From Rhynchopus euleeides (taxonomy: Eukaryota > Euglenozoa > Diplonemea > Diplonemida > Diplonemidae): a DNA stretch of 64,000 nt. Numbering within the stretch: the stretch's first letter is position 1; every line of letters starts with the position of its first letter. Positions 52,571 through 62,021 of this stretch are shown piece by piece. The stretch is taken from assembly GCA_963210315.1 (NCBI GenBank), contig OY723294.1:310001-374000 (forward strand), written 5' to 3'. The translations under genes were made by a program, and so were the position numbers. The notes beneath the pieces are model-generated. The model made no database searches, was not told the origin of the DNA, and worked only from the letters and a program-made list of their open reading frames with translations.

Positions 52571-52748
52571 AACGGGCAGCATGCCGTTCCACATTTTTCC
52601 CTCGTGAGGGCGACCCCCTTGCAACGCAAGGTGAAAAATGAAGAAACGGGCAGCATGCCGTTCCACATTTTTCCCTCGTGAGGGCGACCCCCTTGCAACG
52701 CAAGGTGAAAAATGAAGAAACGGGCAGCATGCCGTTCCACATTTTTCG
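52571..52748 (+). repeat. Tandem repeat, 74-bp unit, about 2.4 copies
   Basis: Units start AACGGGCAGCATGCCGTTCC at 52571, 52645 and 52719. Each contains CACATTTTTC and the near-complement GTGAAAAATG, so each can fold into a hairpin. A diverged unit precedes it at about 52520-52570. Confidence 0.9.
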
Positions 52749-54394
52749 TCACTGGGTTGGCCCTCGATCAACAAACGAGAGCGCACCACAAGTCTCGGCA
52801 TTATCTGCCTTGAGAACCTCTGCATGGACAGGAACCGGAAGCCCCCTGTGTAGCGGAGTGCTTCAGCAGAGACGAATATGTCGTCACGGTGGCGCTTCAG
52901 GCGTGTGCCGAGCTATATGTCGGCACACACCTTCCCAGTGGCGCTCCAGGCATTTGCCGAGCTAGTGTATTGTATCAACTGTTATAATAATAATGAGAAA
53001 ACATCCATGGGTAAGCAGGGAAAACCCTGCTGTGGGGGACAGAATCGACGTGTTTCTTTGAAGAAACAACAACCTGCGGGTTACCGCTGGGGCCGATGTC
53101 CAAAGGGGCGCAACACCACAGGGGGTGCCACGCCGCTTGTCTTGGGAAGTTCTTCACCTTTGGTGAAGGCGGAGTGTTCATATAAGCAAAATTTACGTAC
53201 ACAAGCAGCGCTCAACCATACACCAGCAAACCAAGCAGGTAGCTGCCGAAGGATCGGTTCGTGCACCTGAGTCTGTACTCTATCTGATCTATTCCGGCTT
53301 TTCATGCTTGTCCTTTCAGACCGGAGGTCTCTCTCTCAAGGCATATAGTCATTCTCCCTTTGCCACAGACCAGTGGGAGTATGTTTATGTGGAGTCACCT
53401 AGAGTCACAGTTATTCGGTGCCACCACGAGAGAGAGTCCAGATTCAGACCGTGTGTCATCCTCTTCCACGGCCAGGCAGAGCTTGCGCGGGGGCAAGATG
53501 GCTGAGTTGCCGGGCGTCTACAGATGCTCCACACACACGACGAGCGCCAGCAGGAGTACTGGTTTCCGACCGATTCCCGACCACCTCTAATTCCACAAGG
53601 GCGCAGGCAGCCATATGGGGGTTTTCATTCCATTCCCAGACATCCGAACATAGTCACCTAGGGGGGCCACCACGCAAGGCCGCTGACATGCACAGTCTCA
53701 CGCCGCTTTGTGTACGTAAATCTGCACCCAAAGTTGCCCTGCCCCACCGCCCCCCAACCGCCCGGTAGGTAAGACCCTCGGGGTGCTGCATCCCCATCAT
53801 CGGGTCACCTAAACTTTCGGCAAAAAAGCACTCCGTCTTGAACTTTAAAAATCTGAAAATTCTGAAAAAGAAAAGCAGCGCAAAGCAAGGCAAGAAGGGA
53901 GCAATGCGATGGGTGGGGGCACGAGCTTGCACAGGGAAGGGCCGGGGCCGGGCAGGGTCGGGGTCGGGGTTATTTTAAATAGCTGAAGAATCAGCCATGG
54001 TTCTGAGCAATGTCAAGAACATTGCTCTTTGTATTCACTCTTTTGACATACTGGTAACAACATGTCAATTTCGACACACGTCTGTACTTCGCCCACGAAA
54101 TGACCCAAACTTCGTGTGCTTCATTTTTTGGGGCCGTCTGTGTGATGCCAGGATCGAAGGTCTCAGTTTTTCGACGATTTCCTTCGAAAATGAAAGGTTC
54201 CAGACCACAAGGACCAGATTTTGGGGCCAGATTTTTTTTGAGGTGAATTTTCACCAAGGCCAAAACGCCAAACTCGCGGGGCCGTTTTAGCGCGTTTTAG
54301 GCCTCAAAACAGGCTCAAAACTCAAAAATTCCTTCGAAATTGGGCTCAAACGTGCAAAATGGACCCATCCGAAAAAAAATCGAAAAGGGTCCCC

Positions 54395-54745
54395 CTATAC
54401 AGGTCGACTATTATAGTGGTCTCATAGTGGCACGTGCGACTATTATAGTCGCATGTCGACTATAATAGTCGACATGTCGACTATAATAGTGACTAATATA
54501 GTCGCATGTCCACTATAATAGTCACTATTTTAGTGACATGTCGACTATTATAGTGACTATAATAGTCGCATGTCCACTATTATAGTCACTATTATAGTGG
54601 ACATGCGACTATTTTACTTACATGTCGACTATAATAGTTGACATGTCCACTATTTGTCACTATGTGTCCACTATAATTTAGATTGTGTCCAGTATGTGTC
54701 GAGTGAGTCGGAAACATTAGTCACTATCCCATTTCCATATAGTAC
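54395..54745. repeat. Palindromic word array (right inner)
   Basis: About 350 bp of near-continuous concatenation of GACATGTCGACTATTATAGT and its partial palindromes in varying order, with GTGAC/GTCAC junctions. It is the right counterpart of the arrays at 51052-51195 and 52009-52400. Confidence 0.85.
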
Positions 54746-54747
54746 TA

Positions 54748-55092
54748 CCGTATACGTAAATATTATGGAACGTAAATATTATGGAACGGGCCCATTTTTG
54801 CCCGGTCCGTTCCATAATATTTACGTTCCATAATATTTACAGGGCCAGTTGGGGACTCGGTGGTGAGGGTGGCTTGCCTCAGGAATCGCGCGAAAAGTGC
54901 ACGAGTAGGTCCCGTCAGGGACTCTGTATGCTGTCCGATCACCTGGCCCAAGTCCCCGAGTCGCAGAAAGCCCTGTAAATATTATGGAACGAAAAAAATC
55001 TGGAACGCCAACCCACCAGCGTTCCAAAATATTTACGTTCCATAATATTTACGTTCCATAATATTTACGTTCCAAAATATTTACGTATACGG
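54748..55092. mobile_element. 345-bp MITE, TA target duplication (copy B)
   Basis: Inverted relative to 9667-10011 and of identical length. TA flanks are at 54746-54747 and 55093-55094. Its ends are CCGTATACGTAAATATT. It interrupts the right word array of the 4.1-kb element. Confidence 0.93.
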
Positions 55093-55436
55093 TATGTGTT
55101 CAGTAAGTTGTCACTATATAGTGGCAATTTATAGTGCACAAAATAGTGATCACTTTTTCATTAGCCCACCGTGTATGGCTATCGTTGGAGAGCAAAATCG
55201 CATGCACCCAAAATGCCCCGACCTGCACAGCACGACTTGGGGAGGCAGGCACATGAAAGGCTTGCCATCGCAGGGAAAGTATACCCTCATCGTGGAACTG
55301 GCACTGCGGGGCGGCGTGGCCGCAAAAAAAAAACGGACGAGGCTGGATACACATGGGGTACACACATGGACCCCCCCCCCCTCCCAGTGAAAGGAGGGGC
55401 ATTCAACAGCATTTCCCCCCACCCACCCCCACCCCA

Positions 55437-58016
55437 TCACAGCGAGAGGCGGAGCTGCTGTTTGAAAAACCGGGACACCCGCAGTGAGAGAGGCTCAAAG
55501 GGAGAGGGGTATTTGAACATCGCCACGGCGACGAGGGATTCCACAAACTCTGCATACTCGAGGGTCACAGCAGACCCCTCGCTGGAGTCATCCTGCACGC
55601 TGTGGAACGTCGTCACCACAGCGGCGCTGTCAAACGCCACATCAGCCAGGGTGAAATCCGCAACAAACCCCGACCAGGCCCCGAGATGCATGCACATCCG
55701 TGCCCCACGCGGACCCTGCCGACCCCCCTTCTTCTTGTCACCCCCAGCAACAGCCTCGCTCTCCGTGCCGTATCTCACGAAGAGTTGTGTTAGCGGCTGC
55801 CGGTAGGCCTGCATCACGTTCTGCACATCCGAATCGGACACATCGTGTTTAAAGGAATCCGCCGACGACGCCTTTGCGTGCTGCAGCACCTCCACCACAA
55901 ACCGCCGCACCCTCTCCGAGATGTCGCCCTCAAACATCTTGCAGGCCATCAGCAGCAGGGCCAGCGAAAACTCGCGGGGCCCCAGACGATCCTCCTCTGC
56001 TGAAACCTCGCCGACGCTGAGGGACAGGTCTGTGGGGCGGAGCCTCGCACACACCGATGATGGCTCTGGGATGTACTCCTCCGGGATCGCCATGTCTGCG
56101 CAGAGATTGGCATACTCCGCGAGCGACATGGTCTGCACCACAGCGCCTGGCGCATCGAGCTGGGTGTCGCGGGTGCAGTAGAATTTGTAGACTTTCCGAA
56201 GGGTCCCCACCTGCTGCCGCAGCATCTTGGTAACGGAGATGTGAACATCCCCCACAGATGAGGTATCCCCGCTGAGAGACGTGAGGAGATCAGCATAGCT
56301 GTCAACAGGCAGGTCGTAGAAGGGGGCGAGCTGCGACTCCACCGCCTGCGAGTTGACAGATTTTCTCACCCCGCGCCGGAGGGAGTCGGCGAGCTCCGCC
56401 TCCAGCTCCTTCATCACCTTGTCAAGCTTGCGGCTCCACTTGTCGTTGTGGCCCTTCGCGATGTCCCAGCGCTTCTGCCAGTCGTCGGGGGAGACCTTGT
56501 CTGGGCTGACGTTTGGCTCGTCCTCGGCATCTGGGGAGTCGCTCCACATCCTGGCAGCGCCGTCAGGCCCGAGGGAGGCCTGCGGGGTGGCAAACCTTCT
56601 GAAAAGCTGTGCGAGAAACATGTAGTTCACCTCAAAGGATGCGCTGAGGAGGTCCTCAGGCTCGACAGAGCAGAGCACGCCCAGCCGTTTGGCTCGGGTG
56701 ACGGCGGCGTCGCATCTGCGGAAGTCGTCCCCCTCGCTGAGGCAGCGGATGAGCCACCCCTCGCTGCAGTGCCCCGGCGCTAGCGCCCGGAGGAGGAAGA
56801 GGTAGGGCCTCCCGGTCCGCACGTTGTGCATGAAATTTTGGCACTTCCCCTCGTTGCCGATGTAGCGTTGTATGAGGCTCTCGGCCCAGGAGACGAGGTA
56901 TTCAACCCCGTTGCCTGGTCTGAAAAGCGTGTCGTCTGCCCGGCGGCGCGCAAGCCAGTCGAAGCGGGGGGACATCATGTCGGCGCACCACCGCGATACC
57001 ATGCCGGAGAGGCGTGAAGCGTGCCTCTGGGCATGTACGTATTTTTCGAGGATTTTCTTCTTCTCCTCCCGCAGGCTCCGGTTCTCTGAGGAGATGATCC
57101 CGATGCGTATGTCCTTCGCCTCGACGATGTGCTGCATCGCCTGGAGTTGGTCCAGCAGCTCCTCCTTCTCCCGGCGCAGCTGGCCCACGATGGTGCCGGC
57201 GGCGCTTATCCCGTCGTCCTGCATCCTCTTCTGTCGGAACGTCACATTCTCATTCAGATTCCGCAACGCCCTCCGAATCCGTGTCACCCGCGCACTCTCG
57301 CGGAACGCTGCGGCAGCCTGCTTCAGGTGGGCCTTCCTCTGCTTGACCCGACCCCTCCACGCCGCAAAGATAGTCTTTATGTAAGCACCCTGCCACAACC
57401 CAATGGCCCTCTCCAACACCTTCCAAAGAGTCAGCAGGCTGCGCTGCACCATAGCAGTCTGCGCGGTGAGCTTTTCATGCGCCTTCACCAAATCCTCATG
57501 CGCCGCGAAGTAGGTGCGTCGGACGTACTTCTGGGAGAGAACCTTCTCAAGAGACGGATCGGTGCACTCCGCAGGCATCTGATACTCCCCCCCATCGCCC
57601 TTGAGAAACACCGCAGCGTAGAGCTGGCTGTAGAGGGACGTCATGAGGGGGCGGTAGCGCCCGAAGAGTGAGGTGATCTGTTCTATGAGCATCATGCACG
57701 CCGCAGTGCGGAGGACATTCGGCTCCGGGAGTGACTCTGTGGCGCTGAGAACCCTGGAGTAGAAGAGCTCCGCGCATGTCGTGACGCTGGCATACTGCTG
57801 CTTCTCGTGGTTGAAGCTGTCCAGCCACCCCTGCACCTGCAGCCTATCTGCCATGTCATCCTGCGTGTCCCCCGCCACCTCGCGGATCACATGCCACGAC
57901 CCCAGGTCCGAGGGGCTCAGGCTCGCAACGCTCTGCGCAACCCCTCGCCTCGCCACACGCCGCCCCTCCCTCCTCGCGCTGGAAGGGGGCTTCCTGGGGC
58001 ATATTGAAGGCAGCAT
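55437..58016 (-). CDS. CH-domain-like flagellar/cytoskeletal protein
   Basis: 859 residues in one exon. Order: a disordered basic N-terminus; helices to about 200; a TIFAAWRGRVKQRKAHLKQA segment (215-234) like a single IQ/Sfi1 helix; a coiled coil (275-340); then a calponin-homology-like domain at about 372-475. In that domain YLVSWAESLIQRY, RTGRPYLFLLRALAPG, CDAAVTRAKRLGVL and SFEVNYMFLAQLFRRF follow the CH core order. After it come further helical regions, then an EF-hand-free C-terminal domain of about 300 residues. CH plus coiled coil is typical of microtubule- or actin-linked axonemal proteins. I cannot name the orthologue. The ATG at 58016 is preceded by a CTGCTGCAG acceptor. Confidence 0.8.
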   Translation of the reverse strand: MLPSICPRKPPSSARREGRRVARRGVAQSVASLSPSDLGSWHVIREVAGDTQDDMADRLQVQGWLDSFNHEKQQYASVTTCAELFYSRVLSATESLPEPNVLRTAACMMLIEQITSLFGRYRPLMTSLYSQLYAAVFLKGDGGEYQMPAECTDPSLEKVLSQKYVRRTYFAAHEDLVKAHEKLTAQTAMVQRSLLTLWKVLERAIGLWQGAYIKTIFAAWRGRVKQRKAHLKQAAAAFRESARVTRIRRALRNLNENVTFRQKRMQDDGISAAGTIVGQLRREKEELLDQLQAMQHIVEAKDIRIGIISSENRSLREEKKKILEKYVHAQRHASRLSGMVSRWCADMMSPRFDWLARRRADDTLFRPGNGVEYLVSWAESLIQRYIGNEGKCQNFMHNVRTGRPYLFLLRALAPGHCSEGWLIRCLSEGDDFRRCDAAVTRAKRLGVLCSVEPEDLLSASFEVNYMFLAQLFRRFATPQASLGPDGAARMWSDSPDAEDEPNVSPDKVSPDDWQKRWDIAKGHNDKWSRKLDKVMKELEAELADSLRRGVRKSVNSQAVESQLAPFYDLPVDSYADLLTSLSGDTSSVGDVHISVTKMLRQQVGTLRKVYKFYCTRDTQLDAPGAVVQTMSLAEYANLCADMAIPEEYIPEPSSVCARLRPTDLSLSVGEVSAEEDRLGPREFSLALLLMACKMFEGDISERVRRFVVEVLQHAKASSADSFKHDVSDSDVQNVMQAYRQPLTQLFVRYGTESEAVAGGDKKKGGRQGPRGARMCMHLGAWSGFVADFTLADVAFDSAAVVTTFHSVQDDSSEGSAVTLEYAEFVESLVAVAMFKYPSPFEPLSLRVSRFFKQQLRLSL

Positions 58017-58449
58017 TACTCCTCCCTGCAGCAGCAGGTGTAGCCCCGCATAAGGGCCGAGGCAAGAGTTGGGGATGTGCAGGGGGTGTGTTGCTGCTGC
58101 GGGGGTGTGGGTGTGGGTGTCCCTCGGTGGTATTGTGTGACAGGGTCAAAAGGGGCCGGTCCTGCAAGGCAAGGCAAGACAAGGCAGGACAAGGCGTGCG
58201 CACTGGAGTCTGGGCAACCGGGCAATCCGGGAGGAGGGTGGTGGCGGAGGTGTGGGGCTCTGCCAGAGCCACATTGTGCTTCCGCGCATCATGGCTTCTT
58301 TTAAAAAGAAAAATCAGAAACACCGTTGGGGGGGGAGCAAAACCCCACACTGAACACCACACGATGCCCCCGCCTTCTCTACCACACACCCTGGTCTTGT
58401 TGAGTTCCGCCGGTTCTGCGGCAGATGTGTCAAGCTTTTTTTTTGCCGA
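58017..58449. other. Intergenic DNA
   Basis: Upstream region of the CH-like gene, with short AGGCAAGGCAAGAC-type repeats at 58168-58195. No gene seen. Confidence 0.4.
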
Positions 58450-58558
58450 GGGGGCCCTCGCTACCAAGTGTGACTGAGTGAGAAAAAGTGAGAAGTCAGC
58501 CATGTTTGGCTGAACACTGACGACTCGTGACTCACAGTGACTCGTAGCGAGGACCCCC
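58450..58558. mobile_element. 109-bp hairpin MITE, 3-bp target duplication
   Basis: The ends GGGGGCCCTCGCTAC and GTAGCGAGGACCCCC are near-perfect inverted repeats with CGA on both sides (58447-58449 and 58559-58561). Inside, GTGAGAAAAAGTGAGAAGTC and the inverted GACTCGTGACTCACAGTGAC can pair. Same family as 14742-14838. Confidence 0.8.
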
Positions 58559-59406
58559 CGAAGGCAACCCACCCTATTCTTTAATGTTCTTTCAGCATTC
58601 AGCATTCGGCAGGTACCCCCCAGGCACGGGGGGGGCCGGGGCTGCAGCGGGAACCGCATTGCCCCAACTCCACCACCCCATCTGACCCAATGTTAAAATT
58701 CTCTAGTAGTGTAGGACGCAACTGATTTACTCCAGTTCGAAGAGGGGTGGGGGTAGGTGGAGGGGACTGGGGAGACTTGTCGGTGCTGGCCGGTGCGGCA
58801 GCCCCTTAGAAGGTGCCTGCCCCAGGTGTGTGCCCTGCCCTGCTGCCTTTATCTTCTTTGTGGTGCCTGGCTGCCCCAGGGCTATCTCTTTCTCCGACAG
58901 AAAACACTCTACAAGACGCGAAAGGCGCATCTTCCCCCCCACCACTCATTTATTAGTTCAGACGACCCGCACGACAGGAATTCTATTCCATGCCACTGGA
59001 GCGCCTTGCCACCAGTCCCACAGCCAGTCGCGGCTTGTCAAAGCAGTGAGAGGCGCCACTCTCCCACACCATTTCTCGCTGCTGTGGCCACACCAGGTAG
59101 CGACGGATCAACACTTCACTTCACAGAGGACCTTTGTTGCCCGTGTCTCTTGGCATACTCCGCCCCCCTTTCCTCCATTCTTTGCTTTGGAGTGATGCAG
59201 CCCACAGCCCCAACGGAGCTGCGGCGCTCCTTTTCCCCCTCCTCCAGGGGCAGGCCTGGCCAAAACCCTGACGAGGCCGCCGTGCCCAACCCAGGGGTGG
59301 TGGCACGCAACGAAACCACAGGGGGGGGCGTGATGGCCATGCAGGGGGGGAACTGAATTATATGGGATAGACAGAAACAGGAGTGGGTGAGGGGGGGGGG
59401 GGGGGG
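58559..59406. other. Intergenic DNA
   Basis: No gene recognised. It ends in a G-tract that contains the TA target of the next element. Confidence 0.4.
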
Positions 59407-60750
59407 TAGGGGGGGTCAAATGCCACCCTTTTACGTGGACAAACACGATTTTTCAAAAAACCGGCGCAGAGGCCCCAAAGCCCCCGTAAACCCTCCAAAC
59501 CCCCCCAGATCGGTCCGGAAACCCATCGAACCCCACTTTTCCACCATTCCGGGCACCTCAGGTGCCCGAATTGGGGTACCTAAATTTTGTGCCACCGTTT
59601 GGTACCGGACAGTGCCACTGTGTGGGAGGTTGGAAAAGAAAATGCCCCAACACACCACATCTGAGGGTTGCAATGCATGTTGCTTGCCAACCACGTCATC
59701 CGGTGGGTGTCAGGCGCTATGTAGGTGGCATTAGCCAGGTCTTCGATGAGTTCTGGCTTGTATATGTACCTCCCTGCCACCATGCACCGGGAGGCTGCCT
59801 GTAGGTACGGAACAAGTCCAGATGGTCGTGTGATTCCTGTGCAGCAGTGCTCCACAACCGGGATGTGTTGACAACGACTGTTGCAACACGAGCTGTACAT
59901 TCCGGGAACACACGAAGTGCGCTGTCGTGGTACCCATTGTGCCAGAATTGGTAGTTGCTGCGGTCTACTTTGCCTGGCCCAAGAGCACTGGTACTGAACG
60001 GTGCAATATGCGTGGCGAGGTGAATGCAACGGAAGGGCGCAAAGTCAATACAGCTCTCGGATGGCGGGTGGTGGTGCCACTAGTGTGTGACGTTCACTCG
60101 AGGATACAACGCATCACAATGAATCAGCAACCGTGGACCGAGTACAATACGCTCTCTGTGGCTGGTGTGGGGGACAAAGGCAGTGCCTGTGCCGCAGGCA
60201 GGGAGGTACATATACAAGCCAGAACACATCGAAGACCTGGCTCATGCCACCTACATAGCGCCTGACACCCACCGGATGACGTGGTTGGCAAGCAACATGC
60301 ATTGCAACCCTCAGATGTGGTGTGTTGGGGCATTTTCTTTTCCAACCTCCCACACAGTGGCACTGTCCGGTACCAAACGGTGGCACAAAATTTAGGTACC
60401 CCAATTCGGGCACCTGAGGTGCCCGGAATGGTGGAAAAGTGGGGTTCGATGGGTTTCCGGACCGATCTGGGGGGGTTTGGAGGGTTTACGGGGGCTTTGG
60501 GGCCTCTGCGCCGGTTTTTTGAAAAATCGTGTTTGTCACCCCCATTCACGGTGGGATCTTGTAAATCTTACATGTATAACTACAAGTATATACATGTATT
60601 ATACATGTATAATACTTGCATGTCAACTATTATACATGTATAATACATGTATATGCCTGAAATATACATGTAAAATACATGTATATCAAGTAAAAATACA
60701 AGTATAATACTTGCATGTCAACTATTATACTTGTATTTTTACTTGATATA

Positions 60751-61517
60751 CCGTAAAAGGAAATATTGTGGACCGTAATAAAGGTGAACCGTACTATAGG
60801 TGGACCGTAAAAAAGATGGAACAAATAGGATTTTTCCGGAACTTGGAACATTTTTACGGTCCACCTATTTTACGGTTGGGATAGTGGACTTGGCAGTTTT
60901 TTTACGAGTTCCGAGCGACGAAGTCGCGAAGGAACCAAGGAAATCGTACGACTGAAGCTTCAGGATCAACACCACAGGGCCTCAACACATAGTGCGCGCT
61001 CACCATCGTCCGGAACTGTTCTCCCACAGTTACTGCAGGGTGTACTACACTAAAGGAGTACGATTTCCCTGAATTTTCCGGGCACTGATTCACGAATTTA
61101 CATCTGGAGGGAGCCCGGTCGTCTCAGCTTCTGTCTGCGCGCCCTGCCGTACTGTGGCTGCTTATGTGGGCGAGCGCAGCAGGTTCTATTTTTACTTCTA
61201 CCGGAACGCTCCTTGCATGGTACTACACTTCTCGAGGTGAGTGGTGGTGATCGTGCCCTTTCCGCACGCAGGGAGGCCTTGCTTCTCTTGCTGGTGTTGG
61301 TTGCGGTGGTGGAGGGAGGGTCCAAAGCTGGGAGGTCGGGAGGCCTACGTGGAAGTCTGCGGCATGGAGGCCGCAACCCACCAGCCCGCGGGCGAAAGTC
61401 GCATTGTCCGTTCCATATTCAGTCCCAATAAATAGTGGACCGTAAAAAAGATGGAACGTTTGGCCTTTTTTTGGGAACTTGGAACATTTTTACGGTCCAC
61501 CCTTTTTCCGTTTACGG
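60751..61517. mobile_element. 767-bp TA-flanked element, CCGTAAACGGAAA-type ends (copy 2)
   Basis: Left CCGTAAAAGG (one mismatch) and right CCGTTTACGG, with TA at 60749-60750 and 61518-61519. Inverted relative to 51198-52006 and slightly shorter. It contains the CTTCAGTCGTACGATTTCC module (inverted, 60913-60962). Confidence 0.92.
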
Positions 61518-61990
61518 TACATGTATTTTACATGTATATTTCAGGCATTTACATGTATTTTACATGTATAATACTTGTCATGCAAGTATTATACATGTAA
61601 AATACTTGCATGACAAGTAAAATACATGTATAATACTTGCATGACAAGTAAAATACTTGCATGCAAGTAAAATACATGTATTTTACTTGCATGCAAGTAT
61701 TTTACTTGTCATGCAAGTATTTTACATGTATAATACTTGCATGACAAGTATTATACATGTAAAATACATGTAAATGCCTGAAATATACATGTAAAATACA
61801 TGTATATCAAGTAAAAATACAAGTATAATAGTTGACATGCAAGTATTATACTTGTATTTTTACTTGATATACATGTATTTTACATGTATATTTCAGGCAT
61901 ATACATGTATTATACATGTATAATAGTTGACATGCAAGTATTATACATGTATAATACATGTATATACTTGTAGTTATACATGTAAAATTT
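61518..61990. repeat. Palindromic word array (right)
   Basis: About 470 bp made of TACATGTA, AATACTTGCATG, CATGACAAGTA and related words, repeatedly self-complementary. The last 60 bases mirror the start of the left array at 60565. Confidence 0.88.
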
Positions 61991-62021
61991 ACAAGATCCC
62001 ACCGTGATTTGACCCCCCCTA

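Larger units (their letters stand above)
51035..55179. mobile_element. 4.1-kb element with CACGGTGGG ends and palindromic word arrays
   Basis: The ends are CATACACGGTGGGCTAATGA with following A's at the left and its inverse at the right. A direct repeat TATCG (51031-51035 and 55180-55184) borders the element, which sits at a poly(C) tract. Next to each end are arrays built from short palindromic words such as GTCGAC, ACATGT and ATTATAGT (51052-51195, 52009-52400, 54395-54745, 55095-55160). Nested in the arrays are a CCGTAAACGG element (51198-52006) and the 345-bp MITE (54748-55092). The core (52400-54390) has a 74-bp tandem repeat but no convincing gene. A smaller relative is at 60547-62006. 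Confidence 0.85.
60547..62006. mobile_element. 1.46-kb element with CACGGTGGG ends and ATACATGTATAAT word arrays
   Basis: CACGGTGGGATCTTGTAAAT and its inverse form the ends, with ATT on both sides (60544-60546, 62007-62009). Nearly all the rest outside the nested element is an array of palindromic words (TACATGTA, ACTTGCATG, ATTATACATG, TGCCTGAAATATACATG). It shares CACGGTGGG ends and the array architecture with 51035-55179, but the words differ. It carries a CCGTAAACGG element at 60751-61517 in its left array. Confidence 0.88.
59409..62019. mobile_element. TA-flanked transposon, ends GGGGGGGTCAAATG, carrying nested elements
   Basis: The ends GGGGGGGTCAAAT and ATTTGACCCCCCC are inverted and flanked by TA (59407-59408, 62020-62021) in the middle of a poly(G) tract. 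Inner inverted repeats of about 340 bp (59440-59780 and 60200-60540) are nearly identical. The right end is split: the element at 60547-62006 sits between CCCCC-ATT and ATT-TGACC. Removing it restores a right end matching the left. Its own length without the insert is about 1150 bp. The ends are close to those of the element at 2226-3558, so both belong to one family. No complete transposase was seen in the 420-bp core. Confidence 0.88.

Noticed and set aside
53290-53768. Plus-strand frames in the core of the 4.1-kb element as candidate transposase
   Set aside because: Frames are short, overlapping and without DDE or zinc-finger patterns; no frame stands out in composition.
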